Both the position numbers and the translations under genes were made by a program. 64,000 nucleotides of DNA from CADEDH01 sp047974625. GTDB lineage: Bacteria > Actinomycetota > Acidimicrobiia > Acidimicrobiales > SZUA-35. The notes beneath the pieces were generated by a model, which was given only the letters and a program-made list of their open reading frames with translations, searched no databases and had not been told where the DNA came from. Positions within the stretch are counted from its first letter, which is position 1, and each line of letters begins with the position of its first letter. The stretch spans positions 1 through 64,000 of the forward strand of contig JBKECK010000019.1 of assembly GCA_047974625.1 (NCBI GenBank). The letters run 5' to 3'. This document shows positions 1 through 7,838 of this stretch, in pieces.

Positions 1-2235
1 GGATGCCGGTGAGGACGGTGCCCTCGGCGGTGGTGGCCGCGGTGGAGGTTCGGGACTCCCAGGTGGACGGGTCGGGGACGGTCCCCTCGACGATGAACGG
101 GGGGATCAGCGACGACAGTTCGGCGAGGCGGACGATCCGTTCGGCCACGATCCCGGCCGCCGATCCCGGATCGGCCAGGCACCGGCGGAGCTCGTCGGGG
201 TTGAGCAGGCAGGTGTGCCCCCGCTCGGTGGGACCGCCCCGCTGGGCGATCCGGCGGGCCAGTTCGGCCTGGGCCCGGCGGGCCCCGTGGATGGCGGCGA
301 TCACGGTGGTCTTGGACCGTTCACGACCCTGGGAGAACACGGTGGTGGCGGCCAGGGCCTTGTCGAACTGGAACCGGTCGACCGGGTTGAGGGCGGCACG
401 CACCTCGGCCACGGCCAGGGCCCGCTCCCCGGCCAGGCGCTCGGCCTGACGGGTCGGGTCGTGGTCGGCGGGGGCGTGCCGCATCCGGTCGATGGCGGCC
501 AGGGGGGTCTCGGGGCGGAACTCCCACGGGTCGGATCCGAGGTCCCACTCGTTGGGGCCTCGGGAGCCGAACGCCTCGATGAAGGCGTCGAACTCGCTCA
601 GCCACGGCCCGGCTTCGTCGAGGGACCGGAGCCGGCGCAGGAGATCGCCCGTCCCGGCGTCGAACTGTTCGGCCACGGCGGGGGTGTCCTGGGACGCCCG
701 GGAGAGGCGCCACATGGCCACCGACGGGGCCGCGGATTCGACGTCGCCGATACCGCCGAGGAGGGTGACGAGCCGGTCGGTCATGTCGACCTTGGTCAAC
801 AGGTCGACCAGGGCGCCCGAGAGCAGGGCGACGGAGAAGGTGTTGCCGATATGACGGTCGAACAGGTGCTGGAACAGGGGGACGAGCTCCACCATGTGCC
901 TCAGCAGGGCCTCGTCGTCGGCGTCGTCGCCCGGGTAGCGGGAGAGGTAGTTCTCGACGGTCCGCTTGTCGTCGTGGAGGGCGGGGAGCTCTTTGGTGCC
1001 GAGCAGTCGCAGCACGGTCCGCCCGAGACGCAGGGTCGATCTCGCGTTCTTGTCGCCCGGGCGTTCGACATAGGCAGGGGCGTCGGATTCACCGAAGAAC
1101 TGCTGGTCGATCGCCTCGACCGTGCCACCCGGGGCGCGCACTCCGAGGAGGCGGACGAAGCTGGCGTTGATGTAGCAGTAGCCGCCGAAGACGCTGAGGA
1201 TCACCATCTCCTCGTCGGCGGCCATGTCACCGGGGACGAGGAGCCCGAAGGTCTCGAAGGCGTGGCGCCAACCGTTCTCGGCCGCCTGACCGTAGAGGCC
1301 CCAGGTGAGGGGGAGGACGACCTCGGGGAACACCTCGCCCACATTGCCCCGGGTGTACAGGGGCCACTTCCGGCTGGGCGGGTTGTCGGTGTCCCACAGC
1401 TTCTCGAACGGGGTTGCCGCCGTGGCCGGATCCGTGACCGTCGGGAGGGGCATCCGGACCCCGGCGAGGGAGGTCTCGACGAGTCGGCGGGGTGCGTTGT
1501 TGAGGAAGTGGTAGAAGTTGAAGCGGGCGGGCAGGCGGGCGAACCGCTGGCTCTTCTCGATGGCCGTCACGGTGGCGGCCGCCACCTGTTCGGGGGTGAC
1601 CTTGGGGAGGAAGGCCAGGTGCTGAAACCGTCGCAGGGCCGGGTCGGCGAACCCCTCCCCGTTGTCGAGCCGGTCCCACATGGCGGTGTCGACCGGTCCG
1701 GGCGAAACAACGGTGAGGCCCACGCCGGTGCCCTTGAGCTCGATGCGGAGGGTCTCGGTGAAGTTGGTCAGGCCGGCCTTGGTCCCGGCGTAGGCGGCGA
1801 GACCGGGGAAGGGGACGGCCCCGGCCACCGAGCCCATCTGGACGATGTGACCCGACCCCCGGGCCACCATGTGGGGGGCGATGTCCCGGGTGAGCAGCAG
1901 GGGAGCCTCGAAGTTGAGCCGGGCCACGTCACGGATCTCGGCCCGGGGCGCCGCGGTGAAGGCGTCGGACGTCTCGTGTCCCGCGTTGTTGATCCACACG
2001 TCGACATGACCCATGAGATCGAGGCAGCGGGCGACCAGACCGTCGACGTCGGCGGCGACCGACAGGTCGGCGGCAAGCCATTGCCCACCGATCTGGTCGG
2101 CCAGGACGGCGAGCTTCGACGCCGAGCGGGACACGATCAGCACCTGGGCTCCGGATGCGGCGACCCGGCGGGCGATCTGCGCCCCGATCCCCTGTGAGCC
2201 GCCGGTGATGACGACGTTCTTGCCTTCGAGGTTCA
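1..2235 (-). CDS. SDR / PEP-utiliser-like fusion protein (C-terminus cut by window edge)
   Basis: 745 codons are visible from an ATG at 2235; the frame stays open to base 1, so the C-terminus lies outside. Residues 1 to about 260 form a classical short-chain dehydrogenase: cofactor loop TGGSQGIG (11-18), NNAG (83-86), Ser136, Tyr149 and Lys153. From about residue 297 the protein changes: a GNVGEVFPEVVLPL stretch, then a Tyr/Asn/Arg-rich block near 352-372 (GGYCYINASFVRLLGVR). This resembles the linker and C-terminal half of PEP-synthase-like 'PEP-utilising' proteins, and the last visible residues (TVLTGI) look like the lead-in to the mobile phosphohistidine domain. A similar two-part layout is known to me in mycobacteria (Rv2047c type). 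The catalytic His region is not visible. Function is unknown; oxidoreduction plus phosphotransfer is an inference. A palindrome lies 46 bases upstream of the start. Confidence 0.85.
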
Positions 2236-2280
2236 TCTGCCTACGCTCCTTGGTGGTCGCCACCGCCGGCGAACGACTCT

Positions 2281-2292
2281 AGTCAGCTGACT
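2281..2292. promoter_or_regulatory. 12-bp perfect palindrome, possible operator
   Basis: AGTCAGCTGACT is its own reverse complement. It sits 46 bases upstream of the SDR/PEP fusion start, where a repressor of the TetR or GntR kind would bind. No regulator gene is adjacent, so the cognate protein is unknown. The rest of 2236-2407 shows nothing else clear. Confidence 0.3.
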
Positions 2293-2407
2293 GACCTGTG
2301 ACAATTTTCACCCGTCGGTGCGGCGGTCCGCCGTCTCCAGGTCGCTGTAGCTGGACGACGCTCCCGACTCCCCCAGCACCCGGTCCTGCCCAGCCGGAGG
2401 GGCAGCG

Positions 2408-3916
2408 TCAGCCCAGCGGGCGTGGCCGGCCGTATTCGGCGTAGGTCCAGAGGCGGTGCCGGGCCGCCTCGTCGAGGAGCTCGATCAGGTCGAACACCGG
2501 CCGACCCTCTCCGCGCATCGCCTTCAGGGCTTGGTTGCCGGCGGTGCCGCTGGCGGGTGCATCGGTGGTCAGCAACACGAGCGGCATGGGGTCGACCCGA
2601 CCGGCGATCCGGCCCTGATGGAGGACCCCGGCGGTGCCGAGCGACTTCCACAGGGTGTCGGCCCGACGGAGACCGGACCGGCTGGTGGTGAACGCTCCCG
2701 TGACATCGAAGGCCCAGTCGGCACCGGTGCGGTCGGTGGCCACGAAGCCCAGCACGATGCCCAGACCCCGTGGTTTCACGTCGGTACGGATGTTGTCGAA
2801 ACCGCAGGTGCGCAGGAGTACCGCGGCGACGTCCCGGGCCTGACGGCCGGCACGGATGGCGGTGGCCCAGGCGTCCGTTTCGACCCCCTCCACCCCGTCG
2901 GCCGGTGGGTCCGCCGTCACGGCGGCCGGGAGCTCGACCCGGAGCCCGGCTTCGGCGCCGGTCTGATTGGCGACGCGGCGGCGTTCCTCGGCGATCCGGT
3001 CCTCGGCGATGGCCACGTACGCCGGGTCGGTGTCGAAGCCCACAAAGTGCCGCCCGGTCCGCACCGCGGCCACGGCTGCGCTGCCCGAGCCCATGAACGG
3101 GTCGAGCACCAGGTCGTCCCGGTAGGTGTAGAGCTCGATGAGGCGTTGGGGCAGCTCCACCGGGAACGGGGCGGGATGGCCCACCCGGCTGGCGCTCTCG
3201 GGAGCGACCTCCCACAGGTCGGTGGTTGCCTCCATGAACTCGTCACGGGAGACCGTGGCCGTGGACGGGAGGCCCCGGCGCAACCGTTGGGTGGGGGTGA
3301 GGGCCCGGTCGAAGCGGCCCTTGCTGGCAATGACGATCCGTTCGGTGACGTCCCGGAGGACGGGGTTGGCCGGGCGCTGGAAGGAACCCCAGGCGCACGA
3401 GCCGCCGGCCGCCCTCCCCTTCCACCAGACGACCTCACCCCGCAGCAGGAAGCCGAGGTCCTGGAGGATGCCGGTGACGTCGCCGGACAGTGACCGGTAG
3501 GGCCGGCGCCCGAGGTTGGCCACGTTCACGGCGATGCGTCCACCGGGTTCCAGGACCCGCCTGGATTCGGCGAAGACGGCACGGAGAAGATCGAGGAACT
3601 CGAGGTAGTCGCCAGGGATACCGGCGGCACCAAGCTCTTCCTCATACTGCTTGCCGGCGAAGTACGGGGGTGAGGTGACCACGAGCGCAACCGAGCTCGA
3701 CGCCACCGGGCGCATGTGGCGGGCGTCGGCGTTGTGGATCACGTCAACGGCGGCGGCCGGGTTGATCATGGCGTCGTCGGACACCTCGGGCGGGACGAAC
3801 CGGTCGTAGAAGGCCGAGGCGTCATGGGCCTCGCGCCGGCCCGAACCGAACGTGGCGGTGGCGGTGGCCCGCCGGACCCGTCCCGTCGACGCCCCGGGGA
3901 CCGAGGGGCCGTTCAC
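2408..3916 (-). CDS. Beta-class DNA methyltransferase with extra C-terminal domain
   Basis: 502 residues. The methyltransferase signatures come in permuted order: motif IV TSPPY at 81-85 and the SAM-binding motif I DPFMGSGS at 272-279, followed by a FVGFDTDP strand. This is the beta class (N4-cytosine or N6-adenine); TSPPY leans towards N4-cytosine, but this is not decisive. Residues ~350-502 are not needed for methylation. They show a helix, a strand, then DWAFDVTGAFTTSR (400-413) and GLRRADTLWKSLG, which looks like a degenerate PD-(D/E)XK nuclease core with Thr406 where the catalytic Lys would stand. No separate restriction enzyme is visible. The start overlaps the stop of the upstream ribbon-helix-helix gene by 4 bases, so the two are translationally coupled. 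ATG at codon 50 is an alternative start. Confidence 0.9.
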   Translation of the reverse strand: MNGPSVPGASTGRVRRATATATFGSGRREAHDASAFYDRFVPPEVSDDAMINPAAAVDVIHNADARHMRPVASSSVALVVTSPPYFAGKQYEEELGAAGIPGDYLEFLDLLRAVFAESRRVLEPGGRIAVNVANLGRRPYRSLSGDVTGILQDLGFLLRGEVVWWKGRAAGGSCAWGSFQRPANPVLRDVTERIVIASKGRFDRALTPTQRLRRGLPSTATVSRDEFMEATTDLWEVAPESASRVGHPAPFPVELPQRLIELYTYRDDLVLDPFMGSGSAAVAAVRTGRHFVGFDTDPAYVAIAEDRIAEERRRVANQTGAEAGLRVELPAAVTADPPADGVEGVETDAWATAIRAGRQARDVAAVLLRTCGFDNIRTDVKPRGLGIVLGFVATDRTGADWAFDVTGAFTTSRSGLRRADTLWKSLGTAGVLHQGRIAGRVDPMPLVLLTTDAPASGTAGNQALKAMRGEGRPVFDLIELLDEAARHRLWTYAEYGRPRPLG

Positions 3917-4131
3917 GCCTGCGCCTCGTCCGAGTCAAACAGGCCCTCGACGGCGAGAGCCTGTTCGAGGGCTGGGAGCCGGTTGAGGTAGTCGTCCACC
4001 GCCCTGGTGACCATAAGGTTGGCGGACACCTCGCGGTTGCGGGCGGCCTGGTGCAAGCGGCGGTGCAAGCTCTCGGGGAGGCGGACCGCAGTGGCGATTC
4101 GTCGTTCAGCGGTCACCCGGGGTCGGCCCAT
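3913..4131 (-). CDS. Ribbon-helix-helix DNA-binding protein
   Basis: 72 residues. The core RIATAVRLPESLHRRLHQAARN, followed by SANLMVTRAVDDYL, is the strand-helix-helix pattern of Arc/MetJ/CopG repressors, with a short acidic tail. These proteins bind DNA as dimers and usually repress their own operon; many are antitoxins. Here the partner is not a toxin but the DNA methyltransferase, which overlaps it by 4 bases (ATGA). An autoregulatory role over the methyltransferase is inferred from this coupling. A perfect 20-bp inverted repeat lies 30 bases upstream of the start. Confidence 0.8.
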   Translation of the reverse strand: MGRPRVTAERRIATAVRLPESLHRRLHQAARNREVSANLMVTRAVDDYLNRLPALEQALAVEGLFDSDEAQA

Positions 4132-4160
4132 GTCGGGGACCGTAGCGGACCGGCGCCGTC

Positions 4161-4206
4161 GATCCGCGGATAGTCGCGCGCATCAACGCGCGACTATCCG
4201 CGGATC
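4161..4206. repeat. Perfect 20-bp inverted repeat, 6-base loop
   Basis: The arms gatccgcggatagtcgcgcg (4161-4180) and their exact complement (4187-4206) enclose CATCAA. The element lies between the stop of the first DUF397 gene and the ribbon-helix-helix start. It could be a terminator for the DUF397 transcript, although no T-run follows, or an operator/5' hairpin for the ribbon-helix-helix/methyltransferase pair. Confidence 0.85.
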
Positions 4207-4227
4207 GCTTTGCCCAACACGGACGAG

Positions 4228-4401
4228 CTAGTCGAACTCGCCGTCTTTCACCCCGGCGATGAACGCAGACCATTCATCGGGGGTGAACTCCAGTACGACG
4301 TCACTATTGGCGGCACGAAGTTGCACGCTGCCGTCGGTTAGATACGTTTCGGCGAGGAGAGGGCCTTCCGAGGTAGGTCCTCCAATACAACAGCCAGTCA
4401 C
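4228..4401 (-). CDS. DUF397 family small protein
   Basis: 57 residues, GTG start at 4401 and TAG stop at 4228. The C-terminal block VVLEFTPDEWSAFIAGVKDGEFD is the standard end of DUF397 proteins (a hydrophobic strand, then W-x2-F-x2-GxKxGEFD). The N-terminus is shorter and Cys-rich (TGCCIGG) compared with typical members. It begins 4 bases after the stop of a second DUF397 gene, so the two are co-transcribed. In Streptomyces, DUF397 proteins pair with XRE-DUF5753 regulators (the WhiJ type, also described as Scr1/Scr2 toxin-antitoxin-like pairs). Such a regulator lies upstream at 5310-6173. Confidence 0.75.
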   Translation of the reverse strand: MTGCCIGGPTSEGPLLAETYLTDGSVQLRAANSDVVLEFTPDEWSAFIAGVKDGEFD

Positions 4402-4405
4402 CTGA

Positions 4406-4627
4406 TCAACCGTTCAAGGAAATATGATTGACGAACTGAGCCCAGTCGGCCGAGTCGATCGAGATTATTGGCTGAGAGGAAGGATCGTTAGCAGGGTCGC
4501 GTAGGTATTTACTGTCCCGCACAAAAACCCGGTCACCGCTGTATCTGACTTCGACACAACTACAGCTCGGGTTGCTGTAGCTACTCTTGAACCAACCACG
4601 CTGCTGGTTCTGTGCTGTACGACCCAC
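4406..4627 (-). CDS. DUF397 family protein
   Basis: 73 residues with the full DUF397 layout: WFKSSYSNPSCSCVEV near the N-terminus, VFVRDSK in the middle and a final SADWAQFV block. These small proteins have no known enzymatic activity and usually act with an XRE-DUF5753 partner in development or as toxin-antitoxin-like switches. The gene leads the second DUF397 gene by 4 bases. Codon use is visibly less GC-biased than in the flanking housekeeping genes, which fits acquisition with the neighbouring regulator. Confidence 0.85.
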   Translation of the reverse strand: MGRTAQNQQRGWFKSSYSNPSCSCVEVRYSGDRVFVRDSKYLRDPANDPSSQPIISIDSADWAQFVNHISLNG

Positions 4628-5309
4628 TGGCCTTCTCCTATTTTGCTCGTCAACGCCTACCGTCCCCCCCGTAAACCCGAGGGGTTGGCGTTCCTTGACA
4701 CGGTGCCAAGAATGAATAAGTCAAGAACCGAAGGACCTGTTTCTTGACCTCTATATCAACCCAATTGCCCCAAAACCAGCTAACGTCGTTATCAAAAAAG
4801 CGATGTTCGACCAGCTAAAGCGATGTTCGACCAGCTGACGTTCAATAAAACGGCGCCCGCGCGCCTGTCGTGGGTGAGTCGATACGCCGCTGAGGTGTTG
4901 AGGCCGCGTGGTACCTGGGGTTTCTGCTCTTTGATGGCTGCTGCGGCCGACCGAGCGAGGAGCGCACCTCGACGGCAGGCCCAGCGGGGCCGAGCCGACC
5001 CCAACGACACCGCCAGCGTTGCGGGCTTGACACGACCGCTCACGCGGCCAGTGGCGCTGCTGATGGGTCACGCCGCCGCCTTGACCAGGGCTGACGCCTC
5101 GCTTCGCTCGTTGTCCTGCCGCCCCCTCCGCTTCGCTGCGGGGTTGGCCTCAGAGCGACTCCAGCCCTTGGCTACAGCGGCACGAACGGCCACACGCGCG
5201 ACCGACCCACGAAAGGCGCGCGAGGCCCAATAAAACGGAGAAAACGGTGTCAATCTGGGGCTTAAGATCGCCTGGAACGTCTCGGTGGCTTCGCCCATGG
5301 AAAGCCATG
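4628..5309. other. 680-base gap without a convincing gene; 20-bp tandem repeat
   Basis: No open frame here has family features or plausible codon use. Two structures are visible. A 20-bp unit, aaagcgatgttcgaccagct, is repeated exactly twice in tandem (4797-4816, 4817-4836). An 8-bp inverted repeat gtcaagaa/ttcttgac (4720-4727, 4741-4748) lies about 95 bases upstream of the DUF397 operon start and may belong to its promoter. The 4940-5240 part carries gcttcgct-type palindromic bits of the sort seen in mobile-element remnants; I cannot name an element. Confidence 0.5.
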
Positions 5310-6173
5310 TCATGACAGCTCGCCAATCCGAGCTTCGATCAATGACAACGAGGCGGCGCGGTCCAAACTCGAGGCAAGTGATCGGTCGTAGTTGACACTG
5401 ATAGTTTCAACTTCTTCAGGGTCATCGATGAGCCCGATTGGCGTGATTGATTCACGCCAAGCAAATACTGGTAGATGAGGAGAGTGAAAATGGAGCAGGT
5501 GCATCGTCGATGATCCGGCCATTCCCTCTGGAGGGCGATCAAATGGAGCGATAAACACCTTGAGTGTGTCGCTCAAATCGTCGATGGCACGCGCCAGCGA
5601 CTGAAGTTGACGACGCAGCACCTCGGGCGAACCGAATTGCTGCATTATTGCCGCCTGACCCATCAGCACCGTGAGACGGAGGGGGTCGGTTCCACGAAGC
5701 CGGCGTTGGCGCTGCTTACGGAACTCCCACCGCTGGCGAGCCGTGGTGGCACTCACCTCTGGGCCCGCCCGAAAGACTGCCGATGCGTATTCTTCGGTCT
5801 GCAAAAGACCACTGATGAAGTAACTCTCGTAGGTCTCGATCCACTCGGCCCCATACTCCAGGCCGTACAGGTGCATCAGATCGTCGTCGAGGATCGTGGC
5901 GTACTCGTTCCACCACCGAGACCGCTTGGCCGACTCCAAGAGAGACTTCAGCTCGCTCGCCTCGGTGGAGTCGAACTTGAACAGCTCGACCAGCTGATCC
6001 AGCTTTCCCGGCGCCAGCAAGGTACGGCCGTTCTCCACCGCCGACCAGTAGTTCGGGGAGAAGTCCAGCTTGCTGCTCACCTGCGCGGCCTTGAGACCGA
6101 GCTCCTGCCGACGGGCTCGGATTCGGAAGGTCAACTCGAGTTCAGAAACTGCAGGCGACGCCGGCGAAGGCAC
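5310..6173 (-). CDS. XRE-family regulator with DUF5753 (WhiJ-like)
   Basis: 287 residues. Residues ~12-70 form a helix-turn-helix of the XRE type (RIRARRQELGLKAAQVSSKL, then FSPNYWSAVENGRTL). From ~90 the protein follows the DUF5753 pattern: GLEYGAEWIETYESYFISGLLQT, EFRKQRQRRL, and a long domain ending in SLASSLDRAASLSLIEARI. Such proteins act with a DUF397 partner, and two DUF397 genes lie downstream on the same strand, although 680 bases away. The gene is clearly lower in GC than its surroundings, suggesting transfer. Upstream (6226-6288) are two copies of GCACCTTACGGT, likely autoregulatory sites. Start ATG at 6173. Confidence 0.9.
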   Translation of the reverse strand: MPSPASPAVSELELTFRIRARRQELGLKAAQVSSKLDFSPNYWSAVENGRTLLAPGKLDQLVELFKFDSTEASELKSLLESAKRSRWWNEYATILDDDLMHLYGLEYGAEWIETYESYFISGLLQTEEYASAVFRAGPEVSATTARQRWEFRKQRQRRLRGTDPLRLTVLMGQAAIMQQFGSPEVLRRQLQSLARAIDDLSDTLKVFIAPFDRPPEGMAGSSTMHLLHFHSPHLPVFAWRESITPIGLIDDPEEVETISVNYDRSLASSLDRAASLSLIEARIGELS

Positions 6174-6225
6174 TGACCCCGGACCTCACTCCCCAAGGTT
6201 TGACCGGTGAGAATTTAGCACTGTA

Positions 6226-6288
6226 GCACCTTACGGTAACCACTCCAAGCATCCGCGGAGTGGTCAAGCAGACCGCACCTTACGGTGC
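6226..6288 (-). promoter_or_regulatory. Repeated operator-like boxes upstream of the XRE regulator
   Basis: GCACCTTACGGT occurs at 6226-6237 and again at 6275-6286; the second copy extends to a GCACC-ttac-GGTGC inverted repeat. Between them an 8-bp inverted repeat ACCACTCC/GGAGTGGT (6239-6246, 6257-6264) brackets 10 bases. All lie 50-115 bases upstream of the regulator start, a usual place for self-repression. The core CCTTACGG recurs upstream of the halogenase-like gene at 7721-7728. Confidence 0.5.
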
Positions 6289-6395
6289 CTGAAGCGTGGT
6301 TGCCGAAGCATGGTGTCATACGCGGTCGTCGTACATGGCGTCCGACAGGGCCCGCGCCCGACGATCCTCCCCGGCCACCGACCGGGCCCCGCCGG

Positions 6396-7652
6396 TCAGC
6401 CGGGGTAGACGCCCGACGCCACCCGGTTGCCGGGATGGACGTTCCCACCCGCCATCTGGATGCACTCCAGGCCGTCGATCGGGTGCCGTATCCGACCCAC
6501 CGGGGTGATGTAGGTGTCGCGGTCCCACCCCTCGTACACGGCCACCTGCGGACCGACCACCCGGGCCGCCAAGGCCAGACGCCCCCGGTCGGTCCCGTTC
6601 CGGTGGGAGCCGTGCAGGTTGAGAGAGGTGAAGATGAGGCCTTCCCCCGCCCGCATCGGGTACGACGTGAGCTCCGCCCCCGCGAACAGATCGGGGCACT
6701 GGGACAGCGCCCAGCCGAGCAGGGCCTTCCCCTTCTCGAACTCGTCGGTTCCGTGGAGCATGAGCTCGATGGTGTCCCGGACCCGATCGGCGGGGAGCGA
6801 GGCCAGGGCTTCCAACGGCCGGTCGACGGCGAGCTCGCCGAGACGCTCGAGTCGATCGTCGTCGAACGTGGCCGGGGCCATCCGGAGCGCCCCGTTCTCG
6901 ATGTCGACGTCTTCGAGCGCGATCCAGAGGGTGTACTGGATCATCGCCGGGTTGAGCCCGGACCCCTCGACCGGCCGCAGGCGTTCCTTCCGGGAGACGA
7001 TCCGGAATTTCGAGGCCTGGTGCCAGAAGGTGCCCTCCGCTCCCGGCGGCTTGTCGAAGAACTGCTGCCGCCAGCAGATGAGGTCGTCACCCATCAACGA
7101 CGACAGGGGGTCGGTGACCTCCGGTCGATGCAGCAGTGACCACAACCGGGGCTGGAACAGGGCCTGGTACTGACCCGAGTGGACGATGTCGGCCATCATC
7201 CCTGACCGCTGGAAGGCCCGATGGACGTCGGGGCCGAAGGCACAGTTACCGTCCCAGTCCCGGCCGTGCAGCTCCCGAACCCAGACCCCCAGGTCGAGGG
7301 CCTCGTCCCGGGCCAGGAACGGGATGGGCCCGACGACACCCGTCGCCTCGAACGCCCGCATCTGGGCCTCCGGGAGCCGGTGGCCCCCGTGCGTCTCGCG
7401 GGCGTGGCCGAGGGCGCGGATGACGTGCCCCGGGCGGCCGCCGAGCCGGCGCTGGACGGGACCGACCCCGCGCCGGGCCCAGACCCGCCCGACCGTCTCC
7501 CGGTAGGCGTGCACCGCGGCCGTGGCGGCCTCGACGGCGGCCCGCTGCCGGTGAGTGAGCCGGCGATCGGGCCCGGTGTCCGGCGGGGGCTCGAACCCCT
7601 CGAAGAACCGGGCGTGACGGGGACTGACGGCGGTGCCCCGAGGGTCGTTCAC
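6396..7652 (-). CDS. SyrB2-like Fe(II)/2-oxoglutarate halogenase candidate (PhyH fold)
   Basis: 418 residues of the phytanoyl-CoA dioxygenase fold. In hydroxylases of this fold the iron is held by His-x-Asp and a distal His. Here the motif reads W-His211-Gln212-Ala213; the carboxylate is replaced by Ala, as in the chlorinating enzymes SyrB2 and CytC3, where the open site binds halide. The preceding stretch (RPEVTDPLSSLMGDD, then LICWRQQFFDKPPGAEG) also follows my recollection of SyrB2 closely. His347 in NLHGSHRN fits the distal ligand, and Arg358 fits the 2-oxoglutarate anchor. SyrB2 works on carrier-protein-bound amino acids, but no NRPS or carrier protein is in this window, so the substrate is unknown. 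An N-terminal ~90 residues precede the family core. The gene stands alone on the minus strand. Confidence 0.8.
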   Translation of the reverse strand: MNDPRGTAVSPRHARFFEGFEPPPDTGPDRRLTHRQRAAVEAATAAVHAYRETVGRVWARRGVGPVQRRLGGRPGHVIRALGHARETHGGHRLPEAQMRAFEATGVVGPIPFLARDEALDLGVWVRELHGRDWDGNCAFGPDVHRAFQRSGMMADIVHSGQYQALFQPRLWSLLHRPEVTDPLSSLMGDDLICWRQQFFDKPPGAEGTFWHQASKFRIVSRKERLRPVEGSGLNPAMIQYTLWIALEDVDIENGALRMAPATFDDDRLERLGELAVDRPLEALASLPADRVRDTIELMLHGTDEFEKGKALLGWALSQCPDLFAGAELTSYPMRAGEGLIFTSLNLHGSHRNGTDRGRLALAARVVGPQVAVYEGWDRDTYITPVGRIRHPIDGLECIQMAGGNVHPGNRVASGVYPG

Positions 7653-7720
7653 GGGGTGCTCCCTTCCGGGACAGAGGAGGCGGATAAGGCCCGACGGACG
7701 GGCATTCGATGTCCCGCGTC

Positions 7721-7733
7721 CCTTACGGCGTAA
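7721..7733 (-). promoter_or_regulatory. CCTTACGG box upstream of the halogenase-like gene
   Basis: CCTTACGGCGTAA contains a TTACG-G-CGTAA inverted repeat and shares its first 8 bases with both boxes upstream of the XRE/DUF5753 regulator. It lies about 70 bases upstream of the halogenase start. A common regulator is possible but rests on 8 bases only. The rest of 7653-7838 shows nothing else. Confidence 0.3.
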
Positions 7734-7838
7734 TGGAGGGATGGGGGACCTGACGATCCGCAGCCGGCGGCGCCGGCCGACGCTCCCTGGTCGGTCCGGT
7801 CGACGAGAACTGGGTGGCGGTCGGGGCCGGTCCCCTGG

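Noticed and set aside
215..2197. A 660-residue Gly/Val-rich reading frame on the + strand
   Set aside because: It is the antisense of the SDR/PEP fusion gene. The minus-strand frame has recognisable SDR motifs, whereas this one has low-complexity composition and no family features.
4751..5071. Minus-strand frame that might be a transposase remnant
   Set aside because: No DDE, HUH or recombinase motif is visible, and the tandem 20-bp repeat crosses it out of register. I left it as an unexplained gap.
6396..7652. Plain phytanoyl-CoA hydroxylase call
   Set aside because: The Asp of His-x-Asp is Ala, so a standard hydroxylase site is not present; the halogenase reading explains this better, although a non-catalytic protein cannot be ruled out.
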